Positions 42,162 to 50,708 of a DNA stretch of 64,000 nucleotides are shown one piece after another; position 1 is the first letter of the stretch, and each line of letters begins with the position of its first letter. The notes under the pieces are model-generated. The model was given only the letters and a program-made list of their open reading frames with translations, was not told the DNA's origin and did no database searches. The stretch comes from Promicromonospora sukumoe 327MFSha3.1. Lineage in GTDB: Bacteria > Actinomycetota > Actinomycetes > Actinomycetales > Cellulomonadaceae. The stretch spans positions 186,001 to 250,000 of the forward strand of contig NZ_ARQM01000015.1 of NCBI RefSeq assembly GCF_000385135.1, written 5' to 3'. The position numbers were made by a program, and so were the translations under genes.

Positions 42162-42201
42162 TCGGGGGCGGACGCCGCGCACACGCGGCGTCCGCCCCCG
42201 A
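42162..42201 (-). terminator. 18-bp perfect stem, CACA loop terminator after neuB-like gene
   Basis: TCGGGGGCGGACGCCGCG and its exact complement are separated by CACA, 12 bases past the stop of the NeuB-family gene. It separates that unit from the GT2 gene further downstream on the same strand. Confidence 0.75.
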
Positions 42202-42213
42202 CAGGTCGACCTG

Positions 42214-43107
<894 letters not shown>

Positions 43108-43165
43108 AACGAGGTCCTTCCGAAGATGTCTTGCACAGGGTAGTGCTCGTACGGCTTGTCGATGG

Positions 43166-44407
43166 CTATCCGGTGACGGCTGGAGCCTGGGCGGTGCCGG
43201 CACCGGGCGCGACTTCACCCGGACGCGAGGCGAGTATACGGTCACAGACCTCACGAACCGCACCGTCTCCGCCGTCCCGGGACAGCACGATCCTGGCCTG
43301 CGCCTTCACCTCGGGACGCGCGTCGGCGACCGCGATCGGCCAGCCGACGACCGCCATGGCGGGCAGGTCGTTGACGTCGTTCCCGACGTACGCGACCCGC
43401 GCCGGGTCGAGACCGTGGTCCGTGAGCCAGCCGCGCAGCGCGGTGGCCTTGTCCTCGACGCCGTGCAGCACCTCGACGCGCAGCTTGCTCGCGCGGGAGG
43501 CGACGACCTTGTTGGTCTCGGTGGACAGGATCAGGACGGGGATGCCCGTGCGCCGCAGGCGGGAGATACCCATCCCGTCGCCACGACTGACCCGGACCTG
43601 CTCGGTGCCGTCCTGGTCCACGTAGGCGTGGTCGTCGGTGTGCACGCCGTCGAAGTCGGTCACCAGGGCGTCGACGTCGAGCGGCTCGGGCGAGGCGTCG
43701 ACGTCCTGGTCGACGAGCTGGCGGGCGAGCCACAGGTCGCGCGGCTCGTCGATCTCGATCGACCACTCGGGGGCGACCGGCTGGATGCCGACGTCGCCGA
43801 AGAACCGCGTCCCGCTCTCCCGGAACCCGTCCGTACGCATCACGTAGAAGGCGCCGGTCTCCCGGTAGTGCGGGGCCCGCTCCTGGCGCCGCGGCCGGTA
43901 CTCGGTGGTGTGGCCCACCGGGCTGGCCACGCCGTCGTCGATCCGCCACTGGAAGTCGTGCGTCTCCGAGACGGCGACGACCACGTCCTTCTCCCCCTCG
44001 GCGACGGTGCGCACGGCGGCGTCCAGGTCCGCGGGGTCGATGAACGGAGAGGTGCACTGCACCAGCACCGTGACCGGCGGGATCTCCTGCGGGGGCAGGC
44101 CCCCGTCACCGGCCTCCACCCGCTCCAGGACGTGCAGCAGCGCGGACTCCGACGACGCCGTCCCGCCGGCGATCTCCGCGGGCCGGACCACCACGCGAGC
44201 TCCGTGCGACAGCGCCTCCGCCGCGATCTCGTCGTGGTCCGTCGAGACGATGACCGTCCCGACCGACGGGGCCGCTGACGCGGCCTGGACCGCCCGGCCG
44301 ACGAGCGTGATGCCGTCGACCCGGGCCAGGTTCTTCAGCGGGACCCCCTGCGAACCGCCGCGGGCCGGGATGATGACGATGGCCGACGGGCCGGCTGTCT
44401 CTGGCAT
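43166..44407 (-). CDS. Bifunctional CMP-nonulosonate synthetase and HAD phosphatase
   Basis: 413 residues from ATG 44407 with AAGGAAA upstream. Residues about 8-235 form a cytidylyltransferase of the NeuA type: IIPARGGSQGVPLKNLARVDG, VIVSTDHDEIAAEALSHGA, QCTSPFIDPADLDAAV and SIEIDEPRDLWLARQL. Residues about 245-395 form a KdsC-like HAD phosphatase: LVTDFDGVHTDDHAYVD (nucleophile Asp), VSRGDGMGISRLRRTGIPVLILSTE, HGVEDKATALRGWL and VAYVGNDVNDLPAMAVVG. A fused phosphatase implies that the NeuB partner makes a 9-phosphate product that is dephosphorylated before CMP activation. First gene of the unit with the NeuB gene. Confidence 0.85.
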   Translation of the reverse strand: MPETAGPSAIVIIPARGGSQGVPLKNLARVDGITLVGRAVQAASAAPSVGTVIVSTDHDEIAAEALSHGARVVVRPAEIAGGTASSESALLHVLERVEAGDGGLPPQEIPPVTVLVQCTSPFIDPADLDAAVRTVAEGEKDVVVAVSETHDFQWRIDDGVASPVGHTTEYRPRRQERAPHYRETGAFYVMRTDGFRESGTRFFGDVGIQPVAPEWSIEIDEPRDLWLARQLVDQDVDASPEPLDVDALVTDFDGVHTDDHAYVDQDGTEQVRVSRGDGMGISRLRRTGIPVLILSTETNKVVASRASKLRVEVLHGVEDKATALRGWLTDHGLDPARVAYVGNDVNDLPAMAVVGWPIAVADARPEVKAQARIVLSRDGGDGAVREVCDRILASRPGEVAPGAGTAQAPAVTG

Positions 44408-44597
44408 GCTTTCCTTCGACGGGCTGACTCGGGCGGAGCCTGGTGAACCAGGTCCCGTCCCGCCTGCGCGTCGCGCGCAGGGCGCTGTCCACTCTAGCGC
44501 TCCCCGACTCGCCCCCTGGCACCCCGGCTCCACGCGGTCATCGGGCCGTTCGCGTCCGTCGTACGGGCCCGAACTCCATCTCTGAGAGGATTACGCC

Positions 44598-45764
44598 ATG
44601 AAGATCGCTGTTGCCGGAACGGGCTATGTCGGCCTGTCCAACGCCGTCCTGCTCGCACAGCACCACCAGGTGTGGGCGGTGGACGTAGACGCTTCGAAGG
44701 TCGCGCTGGTGAACGACCGCAAGAGCCCGATCGTGGACGCGGAGCTGGAGGAGTACCTCGCCACGAAGGACCTCGACCTCACCGCGACGCTGGACGCCTC
44801 GGCCGCCTACACCGGTGCGCAGGTCGTGGTCGTGGCGACGCCGACGAACTACGACGAGGTGACCAACTTCTTCGACACCTCCTCGGTGGAGTCGGTGATC
44901 GACCAGGTGCTGCAGGTGGCACCCGACGCGACGATCGTCGTGAAGTCCACGATCCCGGTGGGCTTCACCGAGCGGGTGCGGGCCGAGCGCCCCGGCGCCG
45001 CCATCGTCTTCTCGCCGGAGTTCCTTCGGGAGGGCCGGGCGCTGTACGACAACCTGCACCCCTCGCGCATCGTGGTCGGCGACCGGTCCGAGCGCGGCAA
45101 GCACTTCGCCGAGCTGCTGCTCGAGGGCGCGCTGACCAAGGACGTCCCGATCCTGCTGACCGACGCGACCGAGGCCGAGGCGATCAAGCTGTTCGCCAAC
45201 ACCTACCTCGCGCTGCGCGTCGCCTACTTCAACGAGCTCGACACGTACGCGGCCACCCACGGCCTGGACACCGCGCAGATCATCGAGGGCGTGGGCCTGG
45301 ACCCGCGGATCGGGTCGCACTACAACAACCCGTCCTTCGGGTACGGCGGCTACTGCCTGCCCAAGGACACCAAGCAGCTCCTGGCCAACTACGCCGACGT
45401 GCCGCAGAACCTGATCAACGCCGTGGTGGACGCCAACACCACGCGCAAGGACTTCGTCGCCGCGGACATCCTGCGGCGCGAGCCCAAGACCGTGGGCGTG
45501 TACCGCCTGGTCATGAAGTCCGGGTCGGACAACTTCCGGGCCTCCTCGATCCAGGGCATCATGAAGCGCATCAAGGCCAAGGGCATCGAGGTCATCGTCT
45601 ACGAGCCCAGCCTCGAGGACGACGAGTTCTACAGCTCCGAGGTCGTCCGCGACCTGGACGCGTTCAAGGGCCGCGCCGACGTCATCATCGCCAACCGCCG
45701 CACCGAGGCGCTCGACGACGTGGCCGACAAGGTCTACACCCGCGACATCTACGGCCGCGACTGA
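44598..45764 (+). CDS. ugd: UDP-glucose 6-dehydrogenase family
   Basis: 388 residues from ATG 44598 with GAGAGGA upstream. NAD-binding start [96 protein letters not shown], and catalytic Cys253 in [15 protein letters not shown] followed by a C-terminal domain with [19 protein letters not shown]. This is the short Ugd type that oxidises UDP-glucose to UDP-glucuronate using two NAD. It supplies an acidic sugar to the glycan locus. It stands alone between divergent and convergent neighbours. Confidence 0.9.
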   Translation: MKIAVAGTGYVGLSNAVLLAQHHQVWAVDVDASKVALVNDRKSPIVDAELEEYLATKDLDLTATLDASAAYTGAQVVVVATPTNYDEVTNFFDTSSVESVIDQVLQVAPDATIVVKSTIPVGFTERVRAERPGAAIVFSPEFLREGRALYDNLHPSRIVVGDRSERGKHFAELLLEGALTKDVPILLTDATEAEAIKLFANTYLALRVAYFNELDTYAATHGLDTAQIIEGVGLDPRIGSHYNNPSFGYGGYCLPKDTKQLLANYADVPQNLINAVVDANTTRKDFVAADILRREPKTVGVYRLVMKSGSDNFRASSIQGIMKRIKAKGIEVIVYEPSLEDDEFYSSEVVRDLDAFKGRADVIIANRRTEALDDVADKVYTRDIYGRD

Positions 45765-45770
45765 TCATCG

Positions 45771-45843
45771 GTGAGGCCCGCCGCGGGTCGAGCTCGTCGA
45801 GACCGGTGAGGTCCCGAAGAGCTCGACCAGCGGCGGGCCTCAC
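45771..45843. terminator. Bidirectional terminator after ugd
   Basis: GTGAGGCCCGCCGC with GGTCGAGCT on the left pairs with AGCTCGACC and GCGGCGGGCCTCAC on the right, with a mismatch and a loop of about 20 bases. It contains the TCGAGCTCGTCGAGACC word of the dispersed repeat family. Confidence 0.6.
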
Positions 45844-45867
45844 CCGTCCCTGCTGGTCCGGACAGGC

Positions 45868-47280
45868 TCAGTGCGGCCGGAACATGACGGCCTGCGCGAC
45901 CGCCTTCGCCCTGCGGACCGCGCCCGACCGTCGCGCCGCCTGGCGGACGAGCCGTCCCGCGTCGCGCCGGAGCCGGGTCCTGACCTTCCTCGCCACCGCA
46001 CGGGCATCCGCGTGGCGCTGGTCGTCGCCGGGCGCGCCGGCCTGCGGCACCGGCACCACGGCCGCCCGGCCGGCGACGTCGTCGGCCCCCGCGAAGAACT
46101 TCGCGGTCCAGGGGTGCTCGGCGAGCAGCCGCCTCCGGTCCTCCGACACGGCACCCGGTCGGCGCATCGCGTGCGCGATCTCGTCCACCAGCAGCTGCAG
46201 GTCGATCTCGACGGGACCGCGCTCGACCAGGGTGCCGTCCGGCGCGACGTCCGCGCGGTTCAGGCGGACGTCGGTGATCGCCAGCGGGACGCGGTTGCCG
46301 TCCTGGAGCTTCGGCAGCCGCTCCAGCACCTCGTCGACCCCGACGGCGTACCCGGCCGTCCCGTAGACCTCGGCCGCCGTCGACAGCTCGGCCGAGAAGC
46401 ACCCGATGACGGCGGCGGGCCACAGCCGGTCGTACAGGACCTCCGCGGGTACCGGGTCGTCGAGCACCCGCAGCCGGACGCCGAGCTCGTCCGCCAGGTC
46501 CGGGAGCCGGTGCGCGAACGCCGGGGGCGCGCTCGGGCGCGGCGTGAGCACGACCTGCCGGTGCCCCAGCCCGGCGGCCACCCGAAGGAATCTCTCGTGC
46601 AGCTCCTGCTCCTCCTCCGGTGACAGCAGCCCGGACGTGCTCAGGTCCTGCCCGAGCACGATCGCGTCGACCCGCTCCTCGCCCGGCGACGCGGACGCCG
46701 TCGCCTCACCGTGCTCGGCCACGACGTCCCGGTACCCCGCCGAGGACAGGACCACGTTCGCCACCACGTGCTCGCGCAGGAGCACCGGGTCCAGCCCGCC
46801 CGCCAGGTCCAGGTGGAGCAGCCGGCGCAGCCGTGGCGCGATCTGTCGCGGCGCGGGCACCGGCAGCGGGCCGTAGCCCGTCAGCCCGTCGGGGACGACG
46901 TCGACCGGACCCTCCGGGAAGACCCGCAGGACCGAGGTCGCCGGCTTGGCCGCCAACGACTGGAGCGTGATCCCGAACGGCTCGCGCAGGCCCACCGCCG
47001 CCGCGAGGATCCCGTGCCACCGCTCGACGTCCTCCGCCGGGCTCCACGAGCACGGGTGCTGCGGGTAGATGACCTCGTTGAGGGACACGACCCGGTCGAA
47101 CCGCCGGGCGAGCTCGGCGAAACCGGGCTGCTCCGCCAGGCCGCCCCCGAGCTCCGGGATCGGTGAGGTGCTGGTCGTCATCAGCACCTTGGTGCCGGCG
47201 TCGGCGTACAGGCCGGCGTCGACGGCGGACGCCATGGCGGCGGCCGCCGAGAAGGTGGGAGCGACGAAGAGCTGGTCCAT
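45868..47280 (-). CDS. Polysialyltransferase-like glycosyltransferase
   Basis: 470 residues from ATG 47280, one base after the stop of the upstream GT2 gene. The N-terminus DQLFVAPTFSAAAAMASAVDAGLY and the blocks VVLTPRPSAPPAFAHRLPDLADELG, PAAVIGCFSAELSTAAEVYG and EIDLQLLVDEIAHAMRRPGA follow the layout of bacterial alpha-2,8-polysialyltransferases (GT-B fold; H-P-R-P-like R-P-S block and S-x-E-x-S donor site). It probably polymerises a nonulosonic acid from the CMP-sugar made by the 43166-44407 enzyme. The last 60 residues are Arg-rich (VRTRLRRDAGRLVRQAARRS) and look like a membrane-docking tail. Family call is from motif memory. Confidence 0.6.
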   Translation of the reverse strand: MDQLFVAPTFSAAAAMASAVDAGLYADAGTKVLMTTSTSPIPELGGGLAEQPGFAELARRFDRVVSLNEVIYPQHPCSWSPAEDVERWHGILAAAVGLREPFGITLQSLAAKPATSVLRVFPEGPVDVVPDGLTGYGPLPVPAPRQIAPRLRRLLHLDLAGGLDPVLLREHVVANVVLSSAGYRDVVAEHGEATASASPGEERVDAIVLGQDLSTSGLLSPEEEQELHERFLRVAAGLGHRQVVLTPRPSAPPAFAHRLPDLADELGVRLRVLDDPVPAEVLYDRLWPAAVIGCFSAELSTAAEVYGTAGYAVGVDEVLERLPKLQDGNRVPLAITDVRLNRADVAPDGTLVERGPVEIDLQLLVDEIAHAMRRPGAVSEDRRRLLAEHPWTAKFFAGADDVAGRAAVVPVPQAGAPGDDQRHADARAVARKVRTRLRRDAGRLVRQAARRSGAVRRAKAVAQAVMFRPH

Positions 47281-47281
47281 G

Positions 47282-48244
47282 TCAGTCGGCCTCGATTCGC
47301 AGGATCTTCCCGAGCACGATCCGCTTGGACAGGTCGAAGTGCCGCAGCGCGGTGCGGACGGACTCCGGCGGGAACGAGTTCAGGAACGCGGACGACCGGT
47401 GGTACAGCTCGCGCTGCAGCTCGTGGGACAGCCTGGCGCGGCGGGACACGTGGAACTCGACGATCCGCAGCGCTCCGTACGCCGCCTTGTCCACGTAGCC
47501 GGCGTTGCCCGAGCCGACCGCCAGGTCACGGATGCCGGCATAGGCGTCCAGGAAGTGCAGCGTGCTCGCGTTCCCCGCCTGGGTGAGCGCCGTGGGGTTG
47601 GCGTCCTTGCGGTAGAAGTAGCCGTTCAGGTCCACCACGGCGGTGGACTCCGTGTTCAGGTGCAGGCGCCAGAACCACGGCCGGTCGGCGGCCGTGCGCA
47701 ACGACTCGTCGAAGGCGAACAGCGCGGGGTCGATCCGTTCCCTGTCGTACATCCCCGCCCACAGGAACGGGTAGTCGACGACGGTCCGGTAGCCCGGCGC
47801 GCCGATCTGCGACCTCGGGTCGAGCACGACGTCCCGGCGCTCCTCGGGCGCCCGCTCGACCACGCGCGTCATCTGGTCGACCCGCACGTGATCGGTCCGG
47901 ACGAAGTCGACGTCCAGCCGCTGCAACGCGGCCAGGGTCCGGTCGAGGTGCCCTACGTGGTACCAGTCGTCGGCGTCGAGATAGGTGAGGTACCTGCCCT
48001 CGGCATGCTCCAGCGCGATGTTCCTGGACTTGGCCACGCCGTAGTTCTCGGGGTTGCGCAGGGTGGTCAGCCAGGGCATGTCCCGCGCCGCACGCTCGAT
48101 GATCTCGGGCGTCTCGTCCGAGGAGTGGTCGTCGATCAGGATGAACTGGTAGTCATCGCGCCGGTTCGCCCTGATCGTCGCGAGGCAGTTGGGCAGGAAC
48201 GTGGCCGCGTCGTAGACCGGCACGATGATGCTCAGCGTGGTCAA
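47282..48244 (-). CDS. GT2 family glycosyltransferase
   Basis: 320 residues from TTG 48244 (LTTLSIIVPVYDAATFLPN); no ATG or GTG fits better and AGGACGGA precedes it. GT-A motifs: IIVPVYDAATFLPNCLATI, FILIDDHSSDETPEII, NYGVAKSRNIALEHAEG, and the D-x-D metal site YLDADDWYHVGHL. The C-terminal half is helical (RPWFWRLHLNTESTAVVDL, RRARLSHELQRELYHRS). It probably adds a sugar within the glycan repeat or linker. Cotranscribed with the polysialyltransferase-like gene, one base apart. Confidence 0.85.
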   Translation of the reverse strand: MTTLSIIVPVYDAATFLPNCLATIRANRRDDYQFILIDDHSSDETPEIIERAARDMPWLTTLRNPENYGVAKSRNIALEHAEGRYLTYLDADDWYHVGHLDRTLAALQRLDVDFVRTDHVRVDQMTRVVERAPEERRDVVLDPRSQIGAPGYRTVVDYPFLWAGMYDRERIDPALFAFDESLRTAADRPWFWRLHLNTESTAVVDLNGYFYRKDANPTALTQAGNASTLHFLDAYAGIRDLAVGSGNAGYVDKAAYGALRIVEFHVSRRARLSHELQRELYHRSSAFLNSFPPESVRTALRHFDLSKRIVLGKILRIEAD

Positions 48245-48307
48245 GGTTTCCGTCCTGGCTCGTGGTTTCCGGGGGAATCTACCGGAGCACACCGATCCCA
48301 CCGACCT

Positions 48308-48337
48308 CGGCGGTCCCTGTCGTCCTCAGGACCGCCG
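48308..48337 (-). terminator. Hairpin after the 48361-49401 gene
   Basis: CGGCGGTCC and GGACCGCCG enclose a 12-base loop in the gap between the two minus-strand genes. Possible intrinsic terminator or processing hairpin inside the cluster. Confidence 0.45.
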
Positions 48338-48360
48338 CGACGTCCAGACCGGACCCTTCG

Positions 48361-49401
48361 TCAGCGGCGGCTGGCCGCTGCCGCGTCCTGGAAGACCTTG
48401 GCGTACATCTTCACGGTCTCCTCCAGGTCGGGCGCGTCGAGCTGCGGGCTGCCCGACGGCGGCGTCGCGCGCAGGCTCGTCACCGTGGAGTCGATCTTCT
48501 CGGCGGTGAGCGGGCCCTCGTAGAGGGTGATCCACCCGGCGCCGACCTTCTTGGCGAGACGTCGCGTCAGGTCGGTGGCGGGCACCAGGACGGGGCGGTC
48601 GAGCGACAGTGCCGTGTACAGCACGTGCATGTCCTCGATCTCGGCCACCTTGGGGAGCAGCACCAGCTCGGCAGCGGTGACCTCCTGCACGGTCGCGCCC
48701 TCGGAGATGGTCTCGAGCAGCAGCGTGATCTTCTCCGGGTCGCGCGCGGCCATCCCCTTGAGCCCGATGTACGCACCGGCCGCCGGCTTGCCGACGACGC
48801 GCAGCGAGAGCCCGGGCGTCTCGGTGGAGAAGAAGTTCTCGAGCGCCGGCGCGACGCCCTTGGGCAGGTTCGGCGAGATGCGGAGCAGACGGCCGGGCAC
48901 CTGCTCGGAGCGGGGGTAGCCCAGGAACCGCTCGCGGTAGTGCGCGTGCGGGATGAGCGTGACGGGACGCCCCTTCGGGGCACGCGTCGTCTCGTCCAGC
49001 ACGATGTACGACGTCGTCACCTGGTCGAGCAGCCGGTTCGCGGCCTGACGCAGGCGGCCGCCCTGGCCGGTGGCGTCGGCACCGCTGATGGTCCGCACCA
49101 CGGCGATCTTGCGGCGCTTGGCCTGCAGCACGAAGTCGGCCATCTTGGCGAGGCGCTTCCACCGGCTGCCCTTGCCGAGCAGCACGCTCGACCGGTGCAG
49201 GTGGACCACGTCCATGTCGGCGTGCGGAAGCTTGCCCTCGAAGTAGCGGAACTCGACACCCGGGGTGGCTTCGTTCCCGACGATCTGGTCGATGTAGGAG
49301 ACGATGTGGTACGGCTGGCGCTGAGATGCGAAGACCACGATCTGGTCGCGCTGATCGCGCTCGGCGGCGGGATCTGCAGCGGGATGAGTAACATTCGGCA
49401 C
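48361..49401 (-). CDS. Putative glycosyltransferase (GT-B fold) of glycan locus
   Basis: 346 residues from GTG 49401 (VPNVTHPAADPAAERDQRDQ). Not confidently placed in a family. It opens with QIVVFASQRQPYHIVSYIDQIVGNEA, then FRYFEGKLPHADMDVVHLHRSSVLLGKGSRWKRL and AVVRTISGADATG, which look like the first Rossmann domain of a GT4-type enzyme. The second half has LLRISPNLPKGVAPALENFF, LVLLPKVAEIEDMHVLYTALSLDRPVLVPAT (a plausible donor-site E-D-M-H-x-L-Y-T-A-L helix) and ends in a helix. Location among glycosyltransferases supports the call. Confidence 0.55.
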   Translation of the reverse strand: MPNVTHPAADPAAERDQRDQIVVFASQRQPYHIVSYIDQIVGNEATPGVEFRYFEGKLPHADMDVVHLHRSSVLLGKGSRWKRLAKMADFVLQAKRRKIAVVRTISGADATGQGGRLRQAANRLLDQVTTSYIVLDETTRAPKGRPVTLIPHAHYRERFLGYPRSEQVPGRLLRISPNLPKGVAPALENFFSTETPGLSLRVVGKPAAGAYIGLKGMAARDPEKITLLLETISEGATVQEVTAAELVLLPKVAEIEDMHVLYTALSLDRPVLVPATDLTRRLAKKVGAGWITLYEGPLTAEKIDSTVTSLRATPPSGSPQLDAPDLEETVKMYAKVFQDAAAASRR

Positions 49402-49559
49402 CAGGCTACGATACCAACGTGGACCCTGGCTGTGCACAGGTCCGCAGTCACGACGACGGGCCTCAGCGGTCCACACAGACCGGGCACACACCAGCCCTCT
49501 GTGCACGTCAGCCCTGATCGACCGCCGGCAACGCGACTCCGATAATAGGATCCCCCACC

Positions 49560-50612
49560 GTGAACTCGAACCTTGTCCAAGATGTCTTCGTCAACCTCGG
49601 TGGGCAGGACGACAATCTCGGCGACTCCGCGCTGCGAGCAGGCTTCCTCCTCGCCGCCCGAGGCGAGGGCCGCCGCTTCCACGTGCTTCTGGAGAACAAG
49701 ACGTCGGACTACGTCTCCGGCCTTCCCCTGAAGCCCGAGGACCGCGTCTACACCAAGGCGTCGAAGTGGGGCGCCGCCTCCCGGGCCGCCGTCCGCCCCG
49801 TTCACCTCTTCGAGGCAGGCGAGATCAACCCGCGCGCCGGCACGTACCCCAAGCGCAGCCGCGTCGCCGGCCTGCAGCAGGCGGTCAACGCCGGGGGCGC
49901 CGTCATCGTCGCCGGGATCGGCATCCGGTCGCCCCAGGTCGCGGCCGAGGCGGTCACGTTCCACCAGGTGCTGCAGGACGCGGCGATCGTGTCCTGGCGC
50001 GACCAGCCGTCGCGGGACGCCGCAGGGTTCGGCGACGTCGCGCCGGACTGGGCCTACTCGATGGGCACGCCGACGTCCCGGTGGGCCCCCGAGTCCGAGC
50101 GCCCGCTGCTGCCGATCACGCTGCGCTACGACCGGCCGTGGCCGGAGGCCTCGTGGTTCGACGCCGTCCGCGCCCTCGCCGCGCAGACGTCGACCGAGAT
50201 CGTCACCGTCGCCCAGGTAGCCCGTGACGCCCCCCGCGCCGTGCGCGTCGCCGAGGAGCTCGGCGGCAAGTACCTCGTGGCGGCCAGCACCAGCCACCGC
50301 GACCTCGACGACCACGTCCGCGACGTCTACCGCAGGTCGCTCGCGGTGATCAGCGACCGCGCGCACGGGCTGATCATCGGCGCGTCGGAGGGTGCCTACC
50401 CGCTCGGGTCGGCCGCCGACCCGGAGAAGATCAAGCGTCTGCTCGACTCCGCGGGTCTCGGCGAGCTCACCGGCCGGTACGACGAGCTCGCGCAGCTCGG
50501 CCCGCAGGTCGTGGATCGCCGCTCGAGCCTCGTGTCCGGCATCGACACCGCCCGAGCCACGCTCACGGACCTGCAGGAGCGGATCCACAAGGCCATGGAC
50601 GCCGTCCTCTGA
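49560..50612 (+). CDS. Polysaccharide pyruvyltransferase family protein
   Basis: 350 residues from GTG 49560 (VNSNLVQDVFVNLGGQDDNLGDSALRAG). The N-x-G-D-x-A/x-L block near residue 20 and the C-terminal ISDRAHGLIIGASEGAYP (S-x-R-x-H-G) are the hallmarks of CsaB/WcaK-type enzymes that transfer pyruvate from phosphoenolpyruvate to a sugar as a ketal. Pyruvylated glycans serve as anchors for SLH-type proteins or add negative charge. Divergent from the 48361-49401 gene; the only plus-strand gene in this part of the locus. Confidence 0.8.
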   Translation: MNSNLVQDVFVNLGGQDDNLGDSALRAGFLLAARGEGRRFHVLLENKTSDYVSGLPLKPEDRVYTKASKWGAASRAAVRPVHLFEAGEINPRAGTYPKRSRVAGLQQAVNAGGAVIVAGIGIRSPQVAAEAVTFHQVLQDAAIVSWRDQPSRDAAGFGDVAPDWAYSMGTPTSRWAPESERPLLPITLRYDRPWPEASWFDAVRALAAQTSTEIVTVAQVARDAPRAVRVAEELGGKYLVAASTSHRDLDDHVRDVYRRSLAVISDRAHGLIIGASEGAYPLGSAADPEKIKRLLDSAGLGELTGRYDELAQLGPQVVDRRSSLVSGIDTARATLTDLQERIHKAMDAVL

Positions 50613-50643
50613 CCGCCTGACGGATCGGGCGGACGTCGCTCGG

Positions 50644-50688
50644 CTCCTGGTAGGCGGCTGGCCTCGACCAGCTCGCTCCTACCAGGAG
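50644..50688. terminator. Bidirectional terminator after pyruvyltransferase gene
   Basis: CTCCTGGTAGG (50644-50654) and CCTACCAGGAG (50678-50688) form an outer stem with an inner CTGG/CCAG stem. It lies between convergent genes. Confidence 0.6.
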
Positions 50689-50708
50689 TCCTCACGCACC
50701 GGGCCTGC

